Source of the DNA: Glaciozyma antarctica PI12
Lineage: Eukaryota; Basidiomycota; Microbotryomycetes; Kriegeriales; Camptobasidiaceae
Direction of reading: 5' to 3'
Length of the DNA stretch: 64,000 bases
Assembly: GCA_002917775.1 (NCBI GenBank)
Contig: KZ627150.1
Coordinates: 864,712-928,711 of the forward strand
This document shows, piece after piece, positions 10,084-20,516 of this stretch. The first letter of the stretch is position 1; every line of letters starts with the position of its first letter. A program made the translations under genes and the position numbers. The notes beneath the pieces were generated by a model that was not told where the DNA came from, ran no database searches, and saw nothing but the letters and a program-made list of their open reading frames with translations.

Positions 10084-12376
10084 CTACTTGTAGGTGTGGT
10101 GCGATCGGGGATATGTTGCGGCCTCTGGAGAGGGTGGAAGAGGGGAACCGGGGGAAGGAGGAGAGGGCGAGGAGGGAGGTGGGGTAGGGCTGAAGGAAGA
10201 GGACGAGGGGGAGAGGTCGGGGGCAGGAGTTGGCGGCGATGGAGTGGGCGGCGATGGAGAGGGTGTGGAAGTGGTGGCGAGCTTGTCAGGCCGTGGCGAG
10301 ATAGAGATGGTTTTGGCAGCCTCGATAGAAGACTCAGCGGCTTCGACCGTCTAGAAAGAGAACAGAGTCGATCAGTTCCGACTTCGCAATCTTGCCCTGA
10401 GCGCGAACTCACCTCACTCCCCTCGTCCCACCTCACCACAATCCCCCTCAAATCCTTCCTCCACTTCCCCCAAACCACTCCCGCAAACTCCCTCGCCAAA
10501 ATAACCTCAACGGCGCTCCTCACCGCCGCCTTGTTCACCTCCTCCCCCATCCCTCCAAGCGCATCAAAGAACCCCAACAGCTTTTCCAAACGCACTTGCA
10601 CCGTCTCCTCCCCTCTCGCCAGCGGGTCTATCCCCCCGAGCAACGTCGAGCGAATAAGGTGGATGAGGAGACTTCGACGGATGAAGAGTTTCTCCTTGCG
10701 GAGTACGGGCGAGGAGAGGGCGTGGTCGTGGAATTTCGTGCGGAGGATGAGGGAGAGGGTGCGGGCGAGGACGGGCCAAGGGGATCGGAAGGCCGGAGGA
10801 CGGGAAGGAGGTCGACGAGTCGGGCAGGAGGGGAGAGTGAGGGCGTACAGGACTCTTCGCCAGAAGACGCTTGAGATACCGAGGAGGCGGGGGTCGCGAG
10901 AGGTGGGAGGGAGGGAGGGATTGTTGGAGAGAGAGGCAGGGAGGGTGGAGAGCTGGGAGAGCGTCGATTCGATGATGGAGAAGCCTTGTTCGAGTACGAC
11001 GAGGTCCGCCTCGATTAGTCCATTCGTCCCGATCGCGCGTTCTGGCTTCGGGAAAGTGTTCCTCCTGCGTCTCGGCGTCGAAAGTGCCTAGCGTAGACCA
11101 TAACACACGGTACAGCGATGCCGTCTGTCGCTCCCTGATGCGTTCGAGCTGAGGAGGTGCGGAGGGGTGGAGGGCGAGGAGGGCGTTGTAGAGGGTCAAA
11201 GAGGCGGAGATCGAGTGGGTCGCCATCGTGTAGCGATCTTCGGGGGAAGATAGGGCGGCAGAGGATTTGGCGCGGAGGAGGAGGAAGCGGATGGCGAGGT
11301 GGAGGGTGTGCGCTCGCCGTTCGACTGCTGTGGGAGATGCTGAGGCGTCGGGGAGGGTGGTTTGGGGAAGTGAGGTGTTCGTCGTCGCTGGCGTCGCCTG
11401 CTCGTGGTCCAGCTCCTCGACGAGCTCCTTGATGCTCGCCTCGAGTTGCGAGTACTCCTTCGTCTCAAAGTAGCCAGGCCGCACCGGCTGTCCCTCCTGC
11501 CGCACCAGCTCCGTCTCAACAACAGCCTTGAGCACGACTTCCTCCCTCCTAAACCTCTTACTCTTCTTGACCGCCAGCACGAGCTCCGTCAACGCTCCCC
11601 GGTCATCTTCATCGCCCTCCTCGACCTCCTCCCTCTGCGAGACCAGCTCCGCCTTGCGCACCAAGAACGCCACGAGGACTGGGTTCCTGAACGCTTCTGG
11701 AGACTGGCCGAGCTCGGCTAGCAGCGCCCCAAACGCCTCGAGATCGCCGTGCGCGCTCGGCTCGAGACGAAGAGCCAGCGAGTAGATCCACGCGATGTAG
11801 ACTCCTCCTCTCCTCAGTCCCAGCCCGTCTCCCAGCGCTAAACCCTCCGTGAGAGATGTCCTCCCGCGCTGATCGCTCCCGCTGGGCTCGTACGCGCTCG
11901 ACGTCGTCGCGGTCGCGGTCGAAAAGAAAGCGCGGTCGAGCTCCTTCGCCGCGCTGACGTGCCCTAACCGCAGGAGGAGCCGCATCGTATGCGCGACCAC
12001 CTTGATCGCCTTCTTCTGAAAGCCGCGTTGAGGTCGCAGTGGGCCCAAAGCCGATAGCACGGCGTGAGCATCGGCACAGGCTCTTCGCCAGGTCCCGAGT
12101 TCCTCCTCGAGTTGTGCGACTGGTCGGAGGCGGACTGGGGTGGCGCCGGCTGAAGTGGATATGCGAGGAAGTCGGGCGAACGGTGGATCGAGGGAGAGGT
12201 GGAGAGGGGGGAGTCGGGAGGTGGAGGAGGTTGGGAGACGAGTTGGAGGAGGAGGAAGGCGAGGCTGAGGCAGAGCTGGTGTTGGTCTTGCTCTGCTTGT
12301 CGCTGGAGGTGGTCGAGGTGGATGGGGTCTGACCCATACTTTCTGTATCATTTACTGGCGTAGACTGAGGCGGCAT
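10084..12376 (-). CDS. Unrecognised protein of about 740 residues
   Basis: A long helical protein with no family I can name. Two N-termini are possible. An ATG at 12376 (MPPQSTPVNDTES) opens a Ser-rich frame that joins the main frame if a base is removed from the six-C run at 12206-12211. An ATG at 12351 lies in the main frame but gives an unlikely Pro/Arg string. The core includes VAQLEEELGTWRRA, KAIKVVAHTMRLLLRLG, VYIAWIYSLALRLEP and LEASIKELVEELDHEQ. A second break near 11050-11055 (GGGAAA) joins to FPKPERAIGTNGLIEADL and then LEKLLGFFDALGGMGEEV. After a final intron the tail is Ser/Pro-rich and stops at 10084. The two homopolymer breaks are more likely sequencing error than decay, because coding character resumes fully after each. 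Confidence 0.55.
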
Positions 12377-13277
12377 GAGTTGGAAGGAGAACCACTCGAC
12401 TTCGGGCTCAAATCTCCAAGTCAGGAAAGGGGAGCAAGAATAAGAACAACTCTCACGACCCCCAGCTTCCTTCGCCCAGCGTAGTATCTTTGCAAGGGAG
12501 TACGAAGCTTGAAAAGCCACTATAAACACCCGTTTCAAGCTCCTTCTGAGCCTCTCTGAGAGTCCAAATACTCGAAGCGAATTCCTGTCGATTGCGAGAG
12601 TCGCCCCCCCACTCAGTTCGCCGTCGTTTCCAGCAGACGGTTCCTGAATAAGCTCGCAAAGTTATAGAGAGAGTATGGAGTTGCGAACGGCGCACCTGAG
12701 AGGAGAAAGAGCGGCGAAGGAGAGGAGGTCGAGAAGGCCTTGAAGCGGAAGAACGCGCAAGCAGGCGTACCTCCGTACTCTCCTCCCCAGACCAGTGACT
12801 GTATGCAGTCCGGATACGCTTGCAGAAGTCGTGTCCTCGTCGAGCAGCAGCGAGCGGTGTCGTCGAAGGACAAGTTGACCCACGAACAGCTGGCGCCAGG
12901 GGCACTGCCAACCAGGACTTCTCCTCCTCGGCCTATTCCCTATCCCTGCTACCACGCTCGTCTGCTCCCCACCCTTGCTCGTACACCAGCCTCGCTCCAG
13001 CCTCGTTCGAAGCGCGGACACGGTGCCAAATGTGCCGACCCTGCGTCGCCAGAGTCGAGCTGCCACTGCGAGGAGTCGGTAGCTCCCAGGGGACTCTTGA
13101 GCAGAGCAGAATCATTCTGAGCAAGCAGTCAGCGCGTTCGAGGTAGAGGGAAGAGGGAGAGAAGCGGTCCCAGCGCGGTCCTCCGACTTGGAAGCTTGGG
13201 CGTCGTCTCCCCGCCCCCGGCTCTTCCTCCCCCCTCACCTCCTCAAACGTCGCCGCAACCCCAGCAGACTGGACGCC
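12377..13277. other. Divergent intergenic region, no convincing gene
   Basis: 900 bp between a minus-strand and a plus-strand gene. Several overlapping open frames of 85-150 codons occur on the minus strand (12.45-13.34 kb), with Arg/Leu-rich N-termini, but I could not link them with splice sites into one protein. A real small mitochondrial gene here cannot be ruled out. Confidence 0.35.
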
Positions 13278-16200
13278 ATGAGCTCGCCAGGCTACGCCTC
13301 GGCTTATCCAGACCCCCGCGTGAGCGGACGAGTCTCCTTGCAATCATTCCAACCTGCGTTACCCAGGTCCGTCACTCGCGCTCCTCCCTCCTCCCCCGCT
13401 AACCCAACCTCCACAGTTCATCCGGAGGTTCCCTTCCCGCCGACCTACTCCTCTCCCTCGTCCTCTCCAAGTCCCTCCTCGCCCTGGCGCTCTACATCTG
13501 CCGCGACTGGTTATTAGCCCAGGGGTTCTCAGTCTGGTGGCTGAACGCCTGCGTCCTTGTGGCTGGAGCAGTGGGACTTGTGGGGTGGGAGCGCATCTGG
13601 GAGGGGTCTCGGAATGGAAAGCGGAGAGAGGTGAGTCGATGTGGCAGGTCGTGAGGGAGCTGAGCTTGGGGCCGCTGGACTCTTGTGGGGGAGCTGTGAG
13701 CTGGGGCAAGCAGAGCTTAAGCTGGGGAGGGTGGATACTTAAAGGTGATAGCTTCGACGGAGCGGATTTGCGAGCTTGCTAGAAGCCTGGGGAGGCTGAT
13801 CTACCACCATTCCGCCCCTCCTACATGCAGTGGCTGACGCCTTTTGTACTCTTTCAGGAAGCATCAAGCCCTTTCTACCCCTTGTTGTTCGCGGTGGAGA
13901 TGCTTCTGGGCTTGCTGGCGCTCTCGAGGATGTCGGTGCTGAGGCGAGTAACCGAACGAGCAGCGCACGTTGGATCCCAGCTAACGTACTCTCGCAGGCA
14001 CGTTATGCTCACTTCCTTTGGAACTCTATGGACTCGCGGCTTTCCGCTGTCTTTCCTGTCAAGTGCTGGCGGGAAGAAGGCGCTGGGGAAGAACAACGCG
14101 GTCTTCATCACGATCGGCATGATTGTCGTGTGCTATGACTTGCTCGTCTTGCTCGTTTCCTGTGAGTTTCTCGCCGAGCTCGTGGCCACTCACTTTATTG
14201 ATTACCCACTACACAGCTGGCGTGTCGTTTATTGGATACGCGTTCCTGCTCCTCCACCTCCTCGTCTGCGGGCAACGGACGGACTTGCTCGCTTCGCACA
14301 ACGGCGACGACCAGAGTCGAGCAAGAGTGCACGCCCTCGGTGTTATGGGAGCAGCAGCTTTCGGAACGCTATTCGCTAGTATCGTTTGGATCTTCGTGCG
14401 TTCCTTCAAGCTCCCGCCGTCGTTCCTCCCAGCTGACGAGGCGCGTCTCAGTCCGGAGCCTCAACCTCAACCTCCTTCGGATCGACCGCTCAAGGCTTCA
14501 GCCTCCCAGCTCCTACTCTCAACCTCCTCCTTCCCGCCGCCATCCTTTTCGCCCTCAGCGTCATCCTCATCGACCCCCTTCTCTCGCGCGCGTTGCTCGC
14601 ACACTTTCCGGCTTCGCGTCAAGTCAGTGCTGGCTGGCCCATTGCTGCCGCCAGTACGGTGTTTGTCGGCTACGTTGGCTTTGGACAGGGGTTCAGCGTT
14701 GCAGAGGCTGCTGTTGGAGGCGTTGCGTGGACCGGTGCGTGACTTGGGCTCAACCGACGCGAGTCGCAAACTGACGAGAACCCCCGCAGCCATCTCCCAC
14801 CTCATCTCCTCCGACCCTCGCTCCAGCATGGTGTTCACCCCCTCATCTTCCGTGACGACGTCGGCCTCCAAAACTCCTTTCCTCGCAAGGCTTTCCATCT
14901 TCTACCGCCACCTTCGCTCGACGATCAAGACGATCATGGCGACCTCAGAATCTCGCAGGATCTACTTCTTCCTGTGCCTCAACCTCGCGTACATGGTTAT
15001 TCAAATGGTGTACGGGATCTGGACGAACAGTCTCGGACTCATCTCGGATTGTGAGTCTCTCGACTCACGGCAGCTGCGCACTGGCTGACTCAATACCTCC
15101 GCGCAGCGATCCACATGTTCTTCGACTGCCTCGCTCTCGGAATGGGCCTGTTTGCGAGTGTCATGGCAACCTGGCGACCGAACGAGAAGTTCACGTACGG
15201 GTGGGTGGAGCTCCTCCCAGCTTTCGAACGGCTTTACTGACCATCACCACCAGGTACTCTCGCGTCGAGACGCTTTCGGGCTTCGCGAACGGTCTGTTCC
15301 TCTGCCTCATCTCGATCTTCATCGTCTTCGAGGCGATTCAGCGCCTGCTCGACCCTCCGGAGATGAACACGAGTCAGCTCCTCGTCGTCAGCTCGGTCGG
15401 GCTGGCGGTCAACCTTGTCGGAATGTTTGCGACTGGACATCATCATCATGGGCATTCGCACGGAGGGCACGATCACGGGGTGAGCTCGTCGTTGCTGTGC
15501 AAATCTGGAGGGAGCTAACTTCGCCGCCAGCACAATCACGGGCCGAAGCCTAAGGCGCAACCACCGACTACGAATGGGACATCTACGGATCATTCGCATC
15601 ATGATCATGGGCACGCAGTGCGTCCTTCTGTTCGAGCCGCTGGCGAGCTTTGCTGACGAGCCGTTACAGCACGAGAACCACTCCTCTCATGACCACTCCT
15701 CGCACGACCACTCCTCGCACGATCACTCCTCGCACAATCATTTGGCACGCGACCATTCTTCGCACGGTCACGATCACTCTGGACACGATCACGAGGAGGA
15801 GGAGGACCATTCGGGACACTCGCACGCTTCGGGGCACAGCCACAACATGAAGGGCGTCTTCCTCGTGCGTATTTGACTCTCTACCCTCGCTGGCAAGCGT
15901 GCTAACTCCCTGCGCAGCACGTTATGGCCGACACGCTTGGCTCCGTCGGCGTTATCATCTCGACGCTCCTCATCAACCGATACGGCTGGACTGGCTTTGA
16001 CCCCCTCGCCTCCATCTTTATCGCTGTCCTCATTTTTGCCAGCGTCGTCCCGCTCGTCGTCGATTCCGGACGCCTGCTCGTACTCGATATGGGAGAGGAG
16101 CGAGAAGTCGAGGTTCAGAAAGCGCTCGCCGGGGTCAGTATTTTTTCTCTCGTCGTCTCTCGCTCCTCGAAGCTCACACCATCACATCAACAGCTCAATC

Positions 16201-16448
16201 GTATCGAAGGCGTCTCGTCGTACTCGTCGGCAAGATTCTGGTCCAAGGACCCAGCGACGATGATTGGGTCCATCTCCATCCAGCTCGCGCCCTCGGCCTC
16301 CTCCCACGACCCAAGCCGGCCCGAAGCGTCTAAACACGTCCACCGCTATGCGAACATCGAGAACGTCACCGCGCGCGTCAACAAGGTTCTCAAGGGTGCT
16401 ATTGGCGGTCTCGAGGAGCTCACTATCCAAGTCGAGCCGGCGGTTTGA
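13278..16448 (+). CDS. MSC2: Cation diffusion facilitator zinc transporter (Msc2/ZnT5 type)
   Basis: Begins MSSPGYASAYPDP. The first half has many predicted membrane helices: LLLSLVLSKSLLALALYI, LNACVLVAGAVGLVGW, FAVEMLLGLLALS, ITIGMIVVCYDLLVLLVS, LNLLLPAAILFALSVIL. The C-terminal half is a complete CDF domain: YFFLCLNLAYMVIQMVYG, then SDSIHMFFDCLALG with the metal-site His/Asp, then a very His-rich loop (about 15,440-15,850), then LHVMADTLGSVGVIIS with the second HxxxD site. A cytoplasmic domain ends ELTIQVEPAV. This is the Msc2/Cis4/ZnT5 arrangement (extra N-terminal helices plus CDF), a zinc importer of the ER or early secretory pathway that works with a Zrg17/ZnT6-like partner. The reading frame is consistent through at least 12 short introns, one with a GC donor. 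About 850-900 residues. The exon 2/3 intron (13631-13857, 227 nt) is long for this genome. Confidence 0.93.
13944..13997 (+). other. GC-AG intron in the zinc transporter
   Basis: Between SRMSVLR and HVMLTSF the only junction that preserves frame is AG|GCGAGT...CTCTCGCAG|GCACG, 54 nt, with a GCTAAC branch site. This is a GC donor with an otherwise strong +3 to +6 match. GC-AG introns are a known minor class. Confidence 0.75.
15664..15795 (+). repeat. 15-bp tandem repeat encoding His-Asp/Asn-His-Ser-Ser
   Basis: Copies of a 15-base unit near CACGACCACTCCTCG run through the CDF loop and encode HDHSS units, degrading to HNHLA, RDHSS, HGHDHSGHDH downstream. Such His-rich loops between helices IV and V bind zinc. 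Copy number may vary between strains. Confidence 0.8.
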
Positions 16449-17053
16449 GGATGGCGGCCCTGGAGGGATATTCCCTGCAAAGGTTGCTCTCCTTCGCGTT
16501 CGTGCCTGCTCTCCCCTCTGCGCGTCCTTCCTCTTTCGTGGACTGCTCCGGCTTCTCCGAGATATTCCTGGGGTCGACCTCCGAGGACAACCTTGGTTGT
16601 TCCCAAGATCGGCCAGCCCCCCTCTAATCCGGAAGAGGCAATACTGCGTTTTTCTCGAAGACGGGACTTGCTACTCTGGGAACAACTAACGTGTTAAACG
16701 ACTCGAACCGTTTCTGCCAGCGACGACGGGCGCGGGGGACGGGAGGACTCAACCCTTAGTTTCGAGCTTTGTGACCGCCCTTGATCGCAAGCTTTCGCAT
16801 CACCTTCCTCTTTTGAACGCTCGTCGGCCGCTCTTCCAAAGCCTGCATACAGCGCGTCCATACAGAAGGTTCAGAGCGAGAGCTGATAGATGTCGGTTCG
16901 TGGACCAGACGTTAGAGCTTCGTCCTTTGCCCTCGATTCGGCACCACCCAGCACCACCCCAGCTCGTGGCATCGTGCACTCGTCTCACCTCTCTTCGTAC
17001 CTGAACGACTCTCACACGCGCCCAGCAGATTAGCCGCCACGCACCTGCCCGAC
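16449..17053. other. Intergenic region, no gene seen
   Basis: Between the zinc transporter and the MADS-box gene. It holds a short inverted repeat ACAACC-TT-GGTTGT (16588-16601) that could form a hairpin in the transporter 3' region. Short open frames here have no splice or motif support. Confidence 0.4.
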
Positions 17054-18748
17054 ATGGTCGACTCCAACGCGTTTTCCGCCTACCCTCCTCCTTCGCCTCC
17101 CCTCCCCTCTCCAGCTCTCACCGGACCCATCCACTCGTCCTACTCTTCCTCCTCCACCTCCCTCCCCCAAATCGTCCTCCCTCCTCCCCTCCCGCCGACG
17201 CTCAACCTCCCGACTCTTCCAGCCGCGCCTCCGATCATCCATTTCGATCCTGACGTGAGTGAGGACGAGGACGACGAGGAGGATGACTCGGGGAGACCGA
17301 AGAAGAAGAGGAGAGCGATGCCTTCGGCCAAGGTGTTGGAGGCGGCGTCGAGGGGAGTGGAGCTCAAAGCGGAGGGGGCGGGGGACGATAGGGGGAGGAG
17401 GAAGATTGAGATCGAGTACATTCAGAAGAAGGAGAAGAGGCATATTACGTTTAGCAAGCGCAAGGCGGGGATTATGAAGAAGGTGAGCTTTTCTCGCGAG
17501 AGGGGTCAAGGTGTTGCGAAGGTGGGGACGAGTGGCGCATGGACGCGAGCTGATGGCTTTCGGTTGGCAGGCGTACGAGCTCGCGACGTTGACGGGGACT
17601 CAGGTGCTGTTGCTTGTCGTTTCGGAGACGGGGACGGTAAGCTGAGCGCTCCGTGAATGGGTTGCGGTGGCTGACGAGCGCTCGTCGCAGGTCTTTACGT
17701 TCACGACTGAGAAGTTCCAGTCGCTCGTCGGAACTGCTGAAGGCGGAGCTCCCAGCGAAGGGCAACGACTCATCCAGGCGTGTCTCGTGCGTCTCCGTCA
17801 TCGTTGCGAAGTTGTGTGCGTCGCTGACGTTCGTACTCGCCTCTGTCGCAGGCCCTCCCTCCGAACGACGATTCTCCCTACATCTCTCCTCCCCTCGACG
17901 GAGCTCTCTTCCCTCTCCCTCCCTCCGCCGCCAACCGTCCCTTCGAGCCCTCAGCAAACATCCACGGCGGCCAAATCACGCTCCGCACTCGCGCCCACCG
18001 CCCCGTCGCCTCGAACGCTCGCGCCAATCCCCCCAAGGCCCGCCCAGGTCCTATTCGCATTCAGTCCCATCCAGGACCTTCATCGGGACCTCTCCTCCCT
18101 CTCAGCCCCGGCATCATCTCGGGTCTCCCCGGCGGCGACCACTCCCCTCTTCGTCTTCACGACCAGCTACCACCGAACCAGCTCCCTCCCTCCCCTCACC
18201 GCCTTCAGTCTTTCCAACATCGTCAATCGCCCTCGAGGGAGTACTCGTTGTCGCCGGGGATTCACAACGGAGTGAATGGAGACCCGAGAGGAGATCAGCC
18301 GAGGAGCGCGCAGGAGTACGGGATGAGCTCGCCGTACGCCAATCAACCACTGCAGGCGCATTCTCAGATCCCTCGGATGGATAGCTACGACTACATGGTG
18401 CGTTCTCTTTCCATCTCTCCCTTCTCGCCTCACTGATCGTAATCCTTCTCCCATTCGCAGTCCGCGCAACAACATCCTCAACTACACCCTCTCCAACAGC
18501 AACAATCGCAATCGACAGACCACTACAACCGTTCTCCCCAACCTCCACACCTCCACCTACAACAACAGCAGCACCAACACCCCGACGCTCAGCCACACCA
18601 ATCGTCACCGCACCTCCGGCAGTACTCGGATATGAATCAGGAGCAGGGGCATCAGAGGCAGATGTATCAGCAGCAGCCGCAGCATCAGGTGTATCATTCG
18701 CAGATGCAGCATGAGGAGGAGTACCTCGCTGGGCAGGGGAGGAGATGA
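17054..18748 (+). CDS. MCM1: MADS-box transcription factor, MCM1/SRF type
   Basis: Five exons (17054-17482, 17571-17636, 17691-17786, 17852-18397, 18461-18748), all phase 0, give 474 residues. A Pro/Ser-rich N-terminus and an acidic patch (DEDDEEDD) with KKKRR precede the MADS box at about residues 113-170: RRKIEIEYIQKKEKRHITFSKRK, AGIMKK, AYELATLTGTQVLLLVVSETG, VFTFTTEKFQ. This is the SRF/MCM1 type I sequence, which dimerises and binds CC(A/T)6GG boxes with cofactors. The family controls mating-type, cell-cycle and arginine genes in fungi. The C-terminal 240 residues are His/Gln/Pro-rich (LQQQQSQ, MYQQQPQHQ), a likely activation domain. No introns interrupt the N-terminal half of the box. 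The box is fully intact. Confidence 0.95.
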
Positions 18749-19170
18749 GCATAGAGTGGGAGGGGCGTGCTGTCGAAATTGGTGTTGTATTTATCACCGT
18801 TCCTGGTCTTTGTGTTGAGGCACCATGGAGAGCTCTGCGAGGGAGGCTGGGAGTGGCGAGTTGGTGGCGGGTCGAGGTTTGTGGTGGCTTGAGATTGACT
18901 CGAGGAGGAAAGTCTCGCGCGCCGGGATGGCTTTCGAACGGGATTTCGTGAATGAACGCGTTCGAGTCTCTGGGCTCGAAGGAGGAAAGGCGAAGGGGAG
19001 ACCCTATTGAAATCACGTGGTTGGAAAGTAATCTACCACCCGCTTGTCACAACACCAGAAATTTAAAATGAGAGCACGACTTCGACTCGCTCGAAGGTTG
19101 TTCTCTTTCTTCCTTAACCAACACCGCTCACTCTTCCCCACCACCACCAACCACCCACCTCAACTCAATC
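18749..19170. promoter_or_regulatory. MADS-box 3' region and histone H4 promoter
   Basis: No coding sequence is seen. An AT-rich stretch with TTAAAATG near 19,063-19,070 lies about 100 bp upstream of the H4 first exon, followed by a pyrimidine-rich CACCACC leader. No divergent H3 gene is present, although fungal H4 is often paired with one. Confidence 0.4.
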
Positions 19171-19352
<182 letters not shown>

Positions 19353-19382
<30 letters not shown>

Positions 19383-19660
19383 NNNNNNNNNNNNNNNNNN
19401 NNNNNNNNNNNNNNNNNNNNNNNNNNNNNNNNNNNNNNNNNNNNNNNNNNNNNNNNNNNNNNNNNNNNNNNNNNNNNNNNNNNNNNNNNNNNNNNNNNNN
19501 NNNNNNNNNNNNNNNNNNNNNNNNNNNNNNNNNNNNNNNNNNNNNNNNNNNNNNNNNNNNNNNNNNNNNNNNNNNNNNNNNNNNNNNNNNNNNNNNNNNN
19601 NNNNNNNNNNNNNNNNNNNNNNNNNNNNNNNNNNNNNNNNNNNNNNNNNNNNNNNNNNNN
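19353..19660. other. Assembly gap (scattered N, then 278 N)
   Basis: Isolated unknown bases start at 19353; a solid N block spans 19383-19660. It removes most of histone H4 and the 5' end of the next gene. The size is close to what the missing H4 coding sequence would need without further introns. Confidence 0.95.
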
Positions 19661-19678
19661 TAATCGACAACGTCGCAG

Positions 19679-20372
19679 GTTCGCGTACGCCTACGTCCTC
19701 CGGACATTCTCCCTCATTCCCACCTGCCTCGACCGAACGTACGACCCCCATCGCTATTTTCTCCTGCCTTTTCTCCTTTGAAAGTCTACACTGGTCTTTG
19801 GCGAGGTGGGAGAAGCGGTCGAGTATGTGGTTTCGCGGGAGACTCCAGACGTGCGTTCACGTTCCTTCCATCCCCCGGCTTTGCATAACACTAACGCTAC
19901 GAATCTACAGACGATCAACCCAGAACTCCTCGCCCTCATCCTCACCGACGTCGGTTCCCTCCTCCGCCCAGCTCCCATCACCACCGTCTCCTCCCAATCA
20001 TCCTCCCTCTCTTCCCACCCCCTCTTCCTCACCCTCGCCGCACTCTCCGACCTCCATTCCCTCTTCTCCCCACCACTTCCCACCCGCTCCGCCCCCAGTA
20101 TCATCCTCCGACCCTCCCTCCCACCCCGCACGGCGACCGCAGGAGGTGCAGCTAAACTCCTCTTCTACATCGCTCTACTTGTCGCGCCTGGCCCGGTGAG
20201 TAACGAGATGCTGGAGGGGATTGTGGGGAGGATTGAGGGGGAGGTGGAGAGGAGGGTTAGCGAGGGAAGGGAGGTTGCGGAGAGGATTAGGAAGAGGAAA
20301 TTGGAGAGGGAGGAAGCGAAGAGGGTTGAGAAGGGGGGAGGAGGAGGGCCGAAGATTGTTGTGATGGATTAG
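19679..20372 (+). CDS. Unrecognised protein, 5' end missing
   Basis: Three exons read in phase: from an acceptor at 19678 (VRVRLRPPDILPHSH), then STLVFGEVGEAVEYVVSRE, then TINPELLALILTDVGSLLR to the stop at 20372. The hydrophobic or helical middle (PLFLTLAALSDLHSLF, AAKLLFYIALLVAPGP) is followed by a charged coiled-coil-like tail (RIEGEVERRVSEGREVAERI, RKRKLEREEAKR) and the end PKIVVMD. No in-frame ATG lies after the gap, so the start is probably in the N block. I do not recognise the family. The exact first exon shown is tentative. Confidence 0.5.
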
Positions 20373-20516
20373 TTTGGGACGCGTTCGTTCGTTGGAGAGC
20401 GAACAGAGGCTGCGAAGCGGGATTGAGCCCGGCGAGAGAGTTCCCACGCCTCAACTTACAGCTTGGAGCTTGGAGCTCCGAGCTGCTGTCTCTCTCCCTC
20501 CCTCCGTACTTTCAAG

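Noticed and set aside
10564-12351. Pro/Arg-rich N-terminus starting at the ATG at 12351
   Set aside because: The alternative ATG at 12376 gives a natural Ser-rich start that joins the main frame with one base change at a six-base run, so the Pro/Arg string is probably an out-of-frame reading.
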